The notes under the pieces were generated by a model. The model was given only the letters and a program-made list of their open reading frames with translations. It had not been told where the DNA came from and ran no database searches. From contig JBNKWZ010000027.1 in the NCBI GenBank assembly GCA_050300015.1, positions 310,001 to 374,000 on the forward strand: DNA of 64,000 nucleotides. The letters run 5' to 3'. Positions 17,934 through 25,712 of the stretch are shown here, one piece after another (the first letter of the stretch is position 1; each line of letters starts with the position of its first letter). The DNA comes from CAYZQH01 sp050300015 (GTDB lineage: Bacteria; Pseudomonadota; Gammaproteobacteria; Pseudomonadales; Cellvibrionaceae). Position numbers and translations under genes: made by a program.

Positions 17934-19906
17934 TGCGCGTATCGACTCGACACCTACAGACCTTGATATCCCCTTTTTCCATGGTCTTGGTGTTGGGTTT
18001 GTTGGTGCCCATTATCGCTTTACTCTGGTTTATGTTGCGCTCGGTAGACAATGAAAGGGAGGTGGTCCACTCCAAACTGGTGGAGCTCTACCGAGCCGAT
18101 ATCCAGAGCCAGGTTAGCTTTTGGCTGGAGGAGTGGTCAAACGCCATTGAGAAAGCGGAAATGCTCGCGGTTTCGGAGGCACCGTGGTTTGTATTTCAGC
18201 AGCTTGCACAAGAGGAGCGTTTCAGTACGGTGGTGATCATGGATGATAACCAAATACCCATTTATCCCATTTCGGTGGAGTCTGAGCTTGAGTATCTCTC
18301 TCGCCCGGCACAAGTGATTCGCGCAGAACAGTTTGAATTTGGCGACAAAAACTATATCGCCGCGCGCGATGCCTACCTAGAATTTGCCAACCTATTGCCG
18401 AACAACGCTCTCAAAATTCATTTATTGGCCGCAGCGGCGCGCTGCAACTGGCGTGCAGGTCATTTACAAGAGGCCATTGAAGGCTATTTAGCGATAGCGG
18501 AGGTTGATCGAACTGAGCACAACGCACAATTTGATACGGAGCTTATCACCGCTCTGGTACGCGCTTTGGAGCTGATAACGGCACACTCCGACCTGACAAT
18601 TGTCAGTACAAAGTTAAATCGTTTGTTTGATCAAGTTGAAGCGTATCTGAGTGACTATCAAACCGTGTCTATTGGATCAAGAAAACGCCTTTTTATGCAG
18701 CGTAAAGTTTTGGAATTAGCAGCTAAAACCTCTAGGACTGTTAGTTGGCCTTATTACCCGTTTGAATCCCGAGCCAACCATCTAATAGATGGTAATAATC
18801 TTGACAAAAAATGGCAGACCTTAGAGGAAGGCGCCAAAACAATTACACTGGTGCAGTTGCAAAGCGACGTAACGCGTTCCCGATTGCGATATTTTGTGGA
18901 CGCACAATTCCTTGCGTTTAATTTGCAAGAAAGGCTTGATGTTTTATTCGGTATAAAATCCGCCCATGTCGAGTTGACCCATACGCCACAACCAACACAT
19001 CCCGATCACTTGCTGCATCTACGTTTATCGGCGCCACTGCAAGATGTCTTTATGACAGTGTCTTGGCTTGATGGCCAACTACTAAATCGCTCCGTTAGCG
19101 ATCGGGCGATGGCTTACATGATTACTGGTTGGACCGTGATCGGCTTTTTGTGTCTATCTGCCATTTTCATTTATCGCCATTTCCAAAAGCAACATCGTTT
19201 GGGGCAATTAAAGAATGACGCCATCTCCACAATCGCTCACGAGCTAAAAACGCCTCTAACCTCCGTTCGAATATTGCTGGATAACTTGATTGATAAACGT
19301 GCCTCCGCCGACCAACAAACGCGCGAATATATTGAGATCATCAGTCAAGAGCATGATCGCCTGACCCGTTTGGTGGACAACTTTTTAACGTTTTCGCGTT
19401 TAGAGCGTGGTCGTTTTGCCTCTTATCGTGAAGTTTTAGATTTAAAGTTACTCGTGCAAGAAGCATTGCAATTGGTGGATACGAAGTTTCAGCAATATGA
19501 GATGCAAGTGGAAGTTACTATGAATGAGGGGAACATTCATGTAGATGCCGATAGAAGCCTATTGCTTACCGTATTGATGAACCTTTTGGACAATGCCTGT
19601 AAATATTCGGATACCAATAGGTTTGTTGGCGTGGCCGTCAACGGCCAAGGACAGTACGCAGAGATTAGCGTTTCCGATAAAGGCATAGGTTTAAGTAAAA
19701 AACACCTTTCTCGAATTTTCGAACAGTATTACCGCGTCGATCCCCATTTAAATCGCACCACCGAAGGGTGTGGCCTGGGGCTGCACATTGCACGTAAAAT
19801 CATCTTGGCTCACGGTGGTGAGATCAGTGTGCAATCGACCCTGAGCCAAGGCAGCGTGTTCACCATTCAATTGCCCATCGTAAAGAAGGAAGTCAATGAA
19901 CGCTAG
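17933..19906 (+). CDS. Sensor histidine kinase with TPR-like periplasmic domain
   Basis: A 657-residue inner-membrane kinase. TM1 is about residues 14-37, TM2 about 396-418; the periplasmic part between is about 350 residues and contains TPR-like helices (YIAARDAYLEFANLLP, AARCNWRAGHLQEAI). The cytoplasmic part has a HisKA domain with the phospho-acceptor H436 in IAHELKTPL, and a HATPase with N box NLLDNACKYSD, G1 DKGIGL and G2 GCGLGLHIARKI. There is no clear HAMP. The gene overlaps its upstream partner by one base and the regulator by 11 bases, so the three proteins form one signalling unit. The ligand is unknown. Confidence 0.9.
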   Translation: MRVSTRHLQTLISPFSMVLVLGLLVPIIALLWFMLRSVDNEREVVHSKLVELYRADIQSQVSFWLEEWSNAIEKAEMLAVSEAPWFVFQQLAQEERFSTVVIMDDNQIPIYPISVESELEYLSRPAQVIRAEQFEFGDKNYIAARDAYLEFANLLPNNALKIHLLAAAARCNWRAGHLQEAIEGYLAIAEVDRTEHNAQFDTELITALVRALELITAHSDLTIVSTKLNRLFDQVEAYLSDYQTVSIGSRKRLFMQRKVLELAAKTSRTVSWPYYPFESRANHLIDGNNLDKKWQTLEEGAKTITLVQLQSDVTRSRLRYFVDAQFLAFNLQERLDVLFGIKSAHVELTHTPQPTHPDHLLHLRLSAPLQDVFMTVSWLDGQLLNRSVSDRAMAYMITGWTVIGFLCLSAIFIYRHFQKQHRLGQLKNDAISTIAHELKTPLTSVRILLDNLIDKRASADQQTREYIEIISQEHDRLTRLVDNFLTFSRLERGRFASYREVLDLKLLVQEALQLVDTKFQQYEMQVEVTMNEGNIHVDADRSLLLTVLMNLLDNACKYSDTNRFVGVAVNGQGQYAEISVSDKGIGLSKKHLSRIFEQYYRVDPHLNRTTEGCGLGLHIARKIILAHGGEISVQSTLSQGSVFTIQLPIVKKEVNER

Positions 19907-20582
19907 AATTCTTCTGGTTGAGGATGATTACGCCATCATTCGTGGTTTAAAAGACAGCTTTGTCGGGCATGGATATGAGGTGAGCACAGCGATGGATGGC
20001 GAATCCGCCATTCAGGCCGCAAAAACCGAGCGCTTCGATTTGATTTTGTTGGATGTTATGTTGCCCAAACTCAACGGTTTTGAAGTTTGCCAAGCGGTAC
20101 GCGAAGCAGAGCTGGATACCCCCATTATCATGTTAACGGCCAAAGGCGAAGATGAGGATGTGGTGCGCGGGCTCAATTTAGGGGCTGATGACTACATCAC
20201 CAAGCCTTTTAGCATCAAACAACTACACGCTAAATGCCAGGCGTTTTTGCGGCGTTATAAGGTCGACCAATCTGGGGAATACAATTTTGGTCACTTTACC
20301 TTTAACACCGAAAGCCGAACACTTATGGATACTCGATCCACCCAAGCCATTGCCCTAACACCGAAGGAATACGCTTTACTACACCTGTTTTTGCGCCGCC
20401 AAGGCCATGCCTTAACCCGTGAAACCATACTGACCGCTGTTTGGGGCGACAGCTTTTTAACCACCCTGCGCAGCGTCGACCGTTGCGTGACGACCCTACG
20501 TAAAAAAATCGAAGCCAACCCCAAGCGCCCAGAGTTTATTCAGATGGTGCGAGATGTTGGATACAGATTTAATGCAGACTAG
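19896..20582 (+). CDS. OmpR-family response regulator
   Basis: A 228-residue regulator. The receiver domain has acidic D10-D11, phospho-acceptor D53 in LILLDVMLP, T in IIMLTAKG and K in ITKPF. The C-terminal winged helix (LTPKEYALLHLFLRR, LRSVDRCVTTLRKKIE, VRDVGYRFN) is the OmpR/PhoB type. It is the output partner of the kinase it overlaps. Target genes are not obvious; the operon has no adjacent effector genes besides the TPR protein. Confidence 0.93.
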   Translation: MNARILLVEDDYAIIRGLKDSFVGHGYEVSTAMDGESAIQAAKTERFDLILLDVMLPKLNGFEVCQAVREAELDTPIIMLTAKGEDEDVVRGLNLGADDYITKPFSIKQLHAKCQAFLRRYKVDQSGEYNFGHFTFNTESRTLMDTRSTQAIALTPKEYALLHLFLRRQGHALTRETILTAVWGDSFLTTLRSVDRCVTTLRKKIEANPKRPEFIQMVRDVGYRFNAD

Positions 20583-20678
20583 TGGCAGGCATACGCTATT
20601 GCAGCTGAACGCATTTCTGATTTCTTGTTAATCCGACAGTTGTCAACGTCTTCTTCAGGCAACTCACCGACCTCTGGC

Positions 20679-22487
20679 TTAAAACATCACAGTGGTACAC
20701 ATAGAGGAACAGCCACCGATGATAGCGTCATTGTTGTTGGCACCTGCGTCACACTCTTCTGTCAGTGGGTCGAGCACACCATCCCCACAGAGCCCAGGCA
20801 ATAAACAGTTTTGAGTACAGTTTGCACCCCCATTGGCATTACCCTGGTCACACTCTTCAAACCTATCCAAACGCCCGTTACCGCAGGTTTTAGCCGCCCA
20901 GCCCAAATCAATTAATGTAGGCAAAGCGCTCTCGATGGTGCGACGCAGGGGCTCATAGCCATTGACCGGGCCGATTGGCTCCATAAAATTGCGCGTGGTT
21001 TTACCATTGATCGGTTTGGGGGATACCCAGGGACTCCAGTGCACTAGCGCAGATTTGGTATCAAGGTTTGGACCAGTGAAAACAAGCGGGCGACCGTATT
21101 CATCCGTTCCGGCCAGGTCATCCGATGCATGCTGCAACACAAAGCTGTTGCTAGGATATTGATTGGCCAATTCCACCATTTGCTGGTATGCGTTTTCGCT
21201 CGCAACCAATAGGGGAATATCTAACTTATGAAAGCCAGATAGCCGTGCTTGCGCATCAAAGGGTACCACCACTGCCGATGCATGGTAGTCCTGCGCCTGT
21301 TGCACCGCGCGAATAGATTGCCCAAACAAACCTAGATCTCCGTTGGCGCAGCGCAGTGGCAATAAAATAATTTTATCGGCTGCTTCGGTATTGATTTGAC
21401 AATCCAATTCGGAGACGACCATTAACGGCCCAACAGGTAATTGCTCTGCTACAGATAAAGTCCCCACTGCATCACTGCGAAGCAGTGGCACACCTTCGGA
21501 TAAGGGTGTATCCAATGCGATAAACTCCACCGAAAAATCCAAAAGTGACGGCGCCATTTTTCGCGTGAGGCGCCCATTAAACACAATATTACCAACCACC
21601 GCTGCAGCTTGTATTCGCTGATCAGCGTCTAATTGGGCATAACCAGACTGAGTACTTTTAACCCAGAGAAACCGCTCAAACACCAACGGCAAAGAAACGG
21701 GTCCGGGGCGACGTTCAAAACCGAGACCGTGCATCATTTCGTGCATAATCAACTGTATAAAATCAATGCTGTCCGCTTTATCGTAGGCCGGGGTAAACCC
21801 ATAATAGAAATCACCAGCGCATTCACCCTTTAAGTGTAACGGGTTAATGGATACCCAAATATCAGCCGATTGCAAAGACGTATCGCGATTATTTAATTGA
21901 TTTGCCAGCGGCGCAGGGTATAGAAAATCAGGTATCTGATTCTGGCCATCCCGCCAGGAGTCTTGGTAAGAGGCTACCGCATAGAAAGAGCAGTTGTTTT
22001 GCTGTAAATTACGAAAGGTGATGTCTATCGGCCAACTGATACGCAGTTCGGATGCAATAACACCAAGAGCATACTTAAAGGCCAGCAAGCGCTGCTCCCC
22101 TAAAGTGGCTCCGTTATTGCCATTTGCAGCCGAGCGCACGTCTGGCGGCCCCTGATGGGTGAATATCTCGGTGTTGCTGTCAAACCGAAAGATATTTGAC
22201 GCCTGCAATATCTCCGCTGCAGTAAGAGCGCCAGAACTTGAAGAGCTGCTGCTGGATGAACTACTACTTGTAGAACTGGATGAAGAAGTAGTGGATGAAC
22301 TCGATGTTGAACTACTGGAACTTGAGGAAGACCCGCTGCTACTTGTCGTGGGTACCGACTCGCCACCACACGCGGCAATCACACACACGGCACCTACGAT
22401 AGAACTGGCGCGCAAAAAGCGTTTCCCCACCCAGGTCAATACCTGGTCACTGGTGTTGAATAATTTAAAGCACCAAATCGATTTCAT
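20679..22487 (-). CDS. Zinc metalloprotease lipoprotein with PA and Cys-rich repeats
   Basis: A 602-residue secreted lipoprotein. I choose ATG 22487, which has GGAGG eight bases upstream; the frame extends ten codons further without support. Order: signal with lipobox IAAC; Ser linker; protease core with HEMMHGLGF (H249, E250, H253); a PA-like insert around residues 310-440 (CANGDLGLFGQSIRAVQQA, SAVVVPF); the end of the core with NFMEPI; and two C-terminal Cys-rich units (CGNGRLDRFEECDQG, CGDGVLDPLTEECD) of the DUF4215/myxococcus Cys-rich type. It resembles PA-domain-containing metalloproteases of marine bacteria. Substrates are unknown. It is convergent with the response regulator. Confidence 0.8.
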   Translation of the reverse strand: MKSIWCFKLFNTSDQVLTWVGKRFLRASSIVGAVCVIAACGGESVPTTSSSGSSSSSSSSTSSSSTTSSSSSTSSSSSSSSSSSSGALTAAEILQASNIFRFDSNTEIFTHQGPPDVRSAANGNNGATLGEQRLLAFKYALGVIASELRISWPIDITFRNLQQNNCSFYAVASYQDSWRDGQNQIPDFLYPAPLANQLNNRDTSLQSADIWVSINPLHLKGECAGDFYYGFTPAYDKADSIDFIQLIMHEMMHGLGFERRPGPVSLPLVFERFLWVKSTQSGYAQLDADQRIQAAAVVGNIVFNGRLTRKMAPSLLDFSVEFIALDTPLSEGVPLLRSDAVGTLSVAEQLPVGPLMVVSELDCQINTEAADKIILLPLRCANGDLGLFGQSIRAVQQAQDYHASAVVVPFDAQARLSGFHKLDIPLLVASENAYQQMVELANQYPSNSFVLQHASDDLAGTDEYGRPLVFTGPNLDTKSALVHWSPWVSPKPINGKTTRNFMEPIGPVNGYEPLRRTIESALPTLIDLGWAAKTCGNGRLDRFEECDQGNANGGANCTQNCLLPGLCGDGVLDPLTEECDAGANNNDAIIGGCSSMCTTVMF

Positions 22488-22960
22488 ACCTTGCCTCCAA
22501 CCCACCTGAAGCGCCAATCTAACAACATACGCGCCGGCAAAGCGTGACCCGCCCCTAAAGCGTACACAATTTGCAATACAACTTAAATCATTTAACCCTC
22601 AAAATTTGATTTTGAACTTTCAACATTCCTGCCGCCACCTTGCAATAGGGGTTACCGCCGTGGCCAAGAAAAATGCATCACCAAATTTAAAGCGTGCCGC
22701 GAAAAATAACAGTAACGAAAATTGGCCGTCAAAAAATTGGCAACGAAATAAGACGCGTCATCATAGTGTCAGAAATACAATGAGCACCTCTAAAAAAGGA
22801 TATTTTTTAATATAACGGAACACTGCTTTTAGAAGCGTCTTTAAGTTGCTATTAACCCGACATAAAAAATTTCCGGATTAATAACAGAAGCCCTTTGCAC
22901 AAAAATAGAAAGGCATTTAACTTCGTTTAGGCGAAATTAAATGCCTTTGTGAATAGCTCA
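22488..22960. other. Intergenic region with promoter of the metalloprotease and a terminator
   Basis: About 470 bases. AT-rich with a 69-codon plus-strand frame (22606-22815) that is lysine- and asparagine-rich and unsupported. The right end holds the terminator of the methyltransferase gene (listed). Confidence 0.4.
22909..22948 (-). terminator. Rho-independent terminator of the methyltransferase gene
   Basis: A perfect 12-bp stem (AAAGGCATTTAA with TTAAATGCCTTT), extended by an inner TTCG/CGAA stem, lies just past the stop at 22961. On the minus strand it is followed by TCTATTTTTG. Confidence 0.85.
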
Positions 22961-23734
22961 CTAATCCACATCCATTGAAAAAGTGAATAGCAAACCTACG
23001 CGGTTTTTATAATCTCGATAACGGTCCCCCCAGATACGAACCAAATCGCGCTCTTCAAAATACAAACCAATGACAATATAGAGGGTGAGGCCGATACTCA
23101 TCATAAAAAGGCTCGTACTCATGCTCGGTATGGCCCAAATGCCAATCAATACCCCTAACATAATCGGATGGCGGCTGTAGCGATACATCCAGTGCTCTTT
23201 AAAGGGCACCTGCTCGTAGGGCTTATTTTGTGCCGCAAACCAAACTTGCCTTAGACCGAACAGGTCAAAATGGTTGATGGCAAATGTGGCCGCCAATAGG
23301 TAAGCCCAGCCGAAGCCAAATGCCGCCCAAAGTAACCAAGCCAAGTCCTCTTCAACCTGCCAAACTTGGCCCTCAATGGGTTGCCAAAATATCACTAAAA
23401 GGACCGATACCACACCACTCGTCCAGACAAAGTGGCTACGTTGCGTGGACTCTGGCAAATACTGATTGATCCAGTTCTTGAACTTTGGCCTGGCCATAAT
23501 GGAGTGCTGTAAGCCGAACATAAACAGCAGTGCGATGTTTATCGACACTGCGATGCTGGTGGTATTGGTAAACGACACAAAGCCAAGGGGAATAAAACCT
23601 GCGTAGGCGACAATAATAGCGCTTAATCCCGCCACACCCACGAGGTAAGAAAGTAGACCGTACCCCAATAAGGCAATCGGCTTGATGAATTCCGAGGGCC
23701 GAGTTGTATCGACCAGTAATAGTGTATTGTTCAT
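22961..23734 (-). CDS. mddA: MddA-like methanethiol S-methyltransferase
   Basis: A 257-residue inner-membrane protein with five to six hydrophobic segments. The C-terminal half has the isoprenylcysteine-methyltransferase/NnrU-type block WMYRYSRHPIMLGVLIGIWA followed by LYFEERDLVRIWGDRYRDY, which binds S-adenosylmethionine. Length and pattern fit MddA, which methylates methanethiol to dimethyl sulfide; a generic methyltransferase of this superfamily remains possible. It is divergent from an HxlR regulator at 23904, with an operator-like repeat between, and ends in a strong terminator. Confidence 0.72.
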   Translation of the reverse strand: MNNTLLLVDTTRPSEFIKPIALLGYGLLSYLVGVAGLSAIIVAYAGFIPLGFVSFTNTTSIAVSINIALLFMFGLQHSIMARPKFKNWINQYLPESTQRSHFVWTSGVVSVLLVIFWQPIEGQVWQVEEDLAWLLWAAFGFGWAYLLAATFAINHFDLFGLRQVWFAAQNKPYEQVPFKEHWMYRYSRHPIMLGVLIGIWAIPSMSTSLFMMSIGLTLYIVIGLYFEERDLVRIWGDRYRDYKNRVGLLFTFSMDVD

Positions 23735-23784
23735 TTAGTGAATCCTCCATGTTGAGTCGGCATGCATTATGTGAACAGCCCTCT

Positions 23785-23831
23785 CTACAATCTACTTCTG
23801 ATCCTGTAGTATTTAGCTACAGATTTTGTAG
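23785..23831. promoter_or_regulatory. Operator-like CTGTAG/CTACAG array between mddA-like gene and hxlR
   Basis: The 169-base divergent region contains an inverted repeat CTGTAG-N7-CTACAG (23804-23822), flanked by further half sites CTACAA (23785-23790) and TTGTAG near 23826-23831. The arrangement fits binding by a dimeric winged-helix regulator such as the adjacent HxlR protein. Binding is inference. Confidence 0.5.
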
Positions 23832-23903
23832 TAAAGGCCTCTGAATCCATCTCGTAGTCCTGGCGCGAAGCAGCAACATGTGCCGAACCTGTGGAGTTAA
23901 ACC

Positions 23904-24584
23904 ATGTCAATTTACGGCCAGTTTTGCCCTATCTCCAAGGCTGTGGAAGTCATTGGAGAGCGCTGGACTTTGTTGATCATTCGCGAGTTATTGGTGGGCA
24001 GCACCCGCTTTAATGAATTGCAGCGAGGCCTAGCCCGCCTTTCCCCATCGTTGCTGACCAAACGCTTGAAAGAATTAGAAGAGGTTGGACTAGTAGTGCG
24101 AAGCCAAATTCCCGGACAGCGGGGGTTCGAGTATCACCTCACTAGAATGGGCAAACAGCTCGGTCCGACGCTAACGGAGCTTGGCCGATGGGGACTCAAT
24201 TGGGTTAAAAACACCATTGATGAAGATGAGCTCGATATCGAATTACTGATGCTAGAAATGGAACGAAACATTCGCAAAGACCTTTTACCGCCCGGCCAGA
24301 CAGTGGTGAAGTTTTACTTCAAAGACGCCCAAAACTATCCCAATTGGTGGTTTTTACTTAAGCCTGATAATTGCGATTTATGCACCACAGATCCGGGATT
24401 GGAACCGCAAGTTTACGTCACCACGGACGTACGAACTTTGACAGAGATTTGGATGAGCCAACAGTCTTGGCAAAAGGCACTCAAAGAAAAAACGCTAAAA
24501 GCCATCGGCCCCAAGCATCTTACCAAGGATTTTTATCTCTGGTTTGGTGAGTCGACGTTTAAAAAAATACTTCAGGCCGGTTGA
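23904..24584 (+). CDS. HxlR-family transcriptional regulator with C-terminal SCP2-like part
   Basis: A 226-residue regulator. Residues 1-105 are an HxlR winged helix (CPISKAVEVIGERWTLLIIR, RLSPSLLTKRLKELEEVGL, YHLTRMGKQL). Unlike the shortest HxlR proteins it has a 120-residue C-terminal domain (VKFYFKDAQNYPNWWFLL, TDVRTLTEIWMSQ) resembling sterol-carrier-protein-2-like ligand-binding parts found in some relatives. It probably controls the divergent methyltransferase. GGAG lies seven bases before the ATG. Confidence 0.85.
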   Translation: MSIYGQFCPISKAVEVIGERWTLLIIRELLVGSTRFNELQRGLARLSPSLLTKRLKELEEVGLVVRSQIPGQRGFEYHLTRMGKQLGPTLTELGRWGLNWVKNTIDEDELDIELLMLEMERNIRKDLLPPGQTVVKFYFKDAQNYPNWWFLLKPDNCDLCTTDPGLEPQVYVTTDVRTLTEIWMSQQSWQKALKEKTLKAIGPKHLTKDFYLWFGESTFKKILQAG

Positions 24585-24663
24585 TTTTTCTAACTGCTTT
24601 TGAAGTTAGGAAGCCTCAAGGGAGACTCGCGCGGTCCCGACAGTAAAATAGACATATCCGCAC

Positions 24664-25353
24664 CTATACGGTTACATCAAAGAGGTTGCCGATGATGGCG
24701 GTCGTCACCATGGCGATGGCACCCCAAAGCACTACTCGCAATCCACCACGGAACACCGGCGCACCGCCAATTTTGGCTGCCAATGCACCTAATGTGGCCA
24801 GTAAAATCAAACAAAAGATACTCACAGCCCCAACTAACTGCTGCTGCGGGACAAAAACCGACAATAATACTGGAGCGCCAGCCCCGGCAGTAAAGGCTGC
24901 CGCAGACACCAAAGCCGCCTGAATGGGCTGTGCGGCACGGGTGTCCATAATGCCTATTTCATCACGAGCATGCGCCCCTAGTGCATCGTGTAACATCAAT
25001 TGGTTTGCCACTTCTTTCGCAAGCTCTGTGGTTAAACCCCGCCGTTGGTATATGGCACTCAGTTCATGCAATTCATAATCATAATCTTGGGCCAGAGATT
25101 TTTCTTCCATAGCTAAATCCGCGCGTTCTGCATCCGCTTGAGAACTCACAGAGACATACTCCCCAGCAGCCATAGAACAGGCGCCGGCTACCAAGCCCGC
25201 ACAACCGGCAACCACAATCGCCATACTGGAACTGCCGGCAGAAGCCACCCCAATAATTAAGCTGGCAGTGGATACAATGCCATCGTTTGCGCCTAATACG
25301 GCTGCGCGCAACCAATTGCTGCGATGGGATTTGTGGAGATGGTCGCGGCTCAT
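24664..25353 (-). CDS. VIT1/CCC1-family iron/manganese transporter
   Basis: A 229-residue membrane protein of the VIT family. The N-terminal LRAAVLGANDGIVSTASLII and AAGEYVSVSSQADAE are the hallmark blocks, followed by a short cytoplasmic acidic helix region (EEKSLAQDYDYELHEL) that carries metal-binding glutamates in the family, then three C-terminal hydrophobic segments. Such proteins move Fe2+ or Mn2+ out of the cytoplasm. It is monocistronic and convergent with the HxlR gene. Confidence 0.9.
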   Translation of the reverse strand: MSRDHLHKSHRSNWLRAAVLGANDGIVSTASLIIGVASAGSSSMAIVVAGCAGLVAGACSMAAGEYVSVSSQADAERADLAMEEKSLAQDYDYELHELSAIYQRRGLTTELAKEVANQLMLHDALGAHARDEIGIMDTRAAQPIQAALVSAAAFTAGAGAPVLLSVFVPQQQLVGAVSIFCLILLATLGALAAKIGGAPVFRGGLRVVLWGAIAMVTTAIIGNLFDVTV

Positions 25354-25712
25354 AGATTGTGCCGTTGATTGCTATCGATGACTTTCACAGAACTTCCCGA
25401 GATCTTATTTTAATGTCTATATCTGGCAACTGGCACGAAAAGACACGCGCAGCTAGCACACCACATTCAAACTCACCCTCTTCGCGATATCAAGACGCTA
25501 GTCTTTATCCGTTTCGGCATAGGTCGATGAGATTGGAATTTTTTTGGTGAATGGAGACGAACAACGGCTGACCGGCACGGTATAGCAAAGTCCATCCTTG
25601 TGCTTTGCTATACCGTGCCAATGGTTTATACAGTGAATTTACCAGCCTGTTCGTTCGAGCCTACCCACGCCTCCTCTTTGTAGCAAAAACGTAAGCCCAA
25701 ACACTGAATTCA
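25354..25712. other. Intergenic region with a long perfect hairpin
   Basis: About 360 bases between the VIT gene start and the GH59-like gene end, both minus strand. The main content is the 17-bp perfect inverted repeat at 25574-25619 (listed). Confidence 0.5.
25574..25619. repeat. 17-bp perfect inverted repeat
   Basis: Arms GGCACGGTATAGCAAAG (25574-25590) and its exact complement (25603-25619), with a 12-base loop. It lies about 95 bases past the stop of the GH59-like gene and about 220 bases upstream of the VIT gene start. No T-run follows on either strand, so it is either an unusual terminator/RNA stabiliser or a protein-binding or recombination site. Confidence 0.7.

Noticed and set aside
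22159..22509. Glu/Leu/Asp-rich plus-strand frame
   Set aside because: It is the antisense of a Ser-linker and signal region; poly-Ser codons read backwards give such strings. The same holds at 48563-48883 and 28918-29154.
22606..22815. Lysine/asparagine-rich 69-codon frame
   Set aside because: AT-rich intergenic position, no ribosome site, no recognisable family.
24585..24663. Hairpin between HxlR and VIT genes as a bidirectional terminator
   Set aside because: The stem CTAACT/AGTTAG is short and the T-run lies on the wrong side for both genes.
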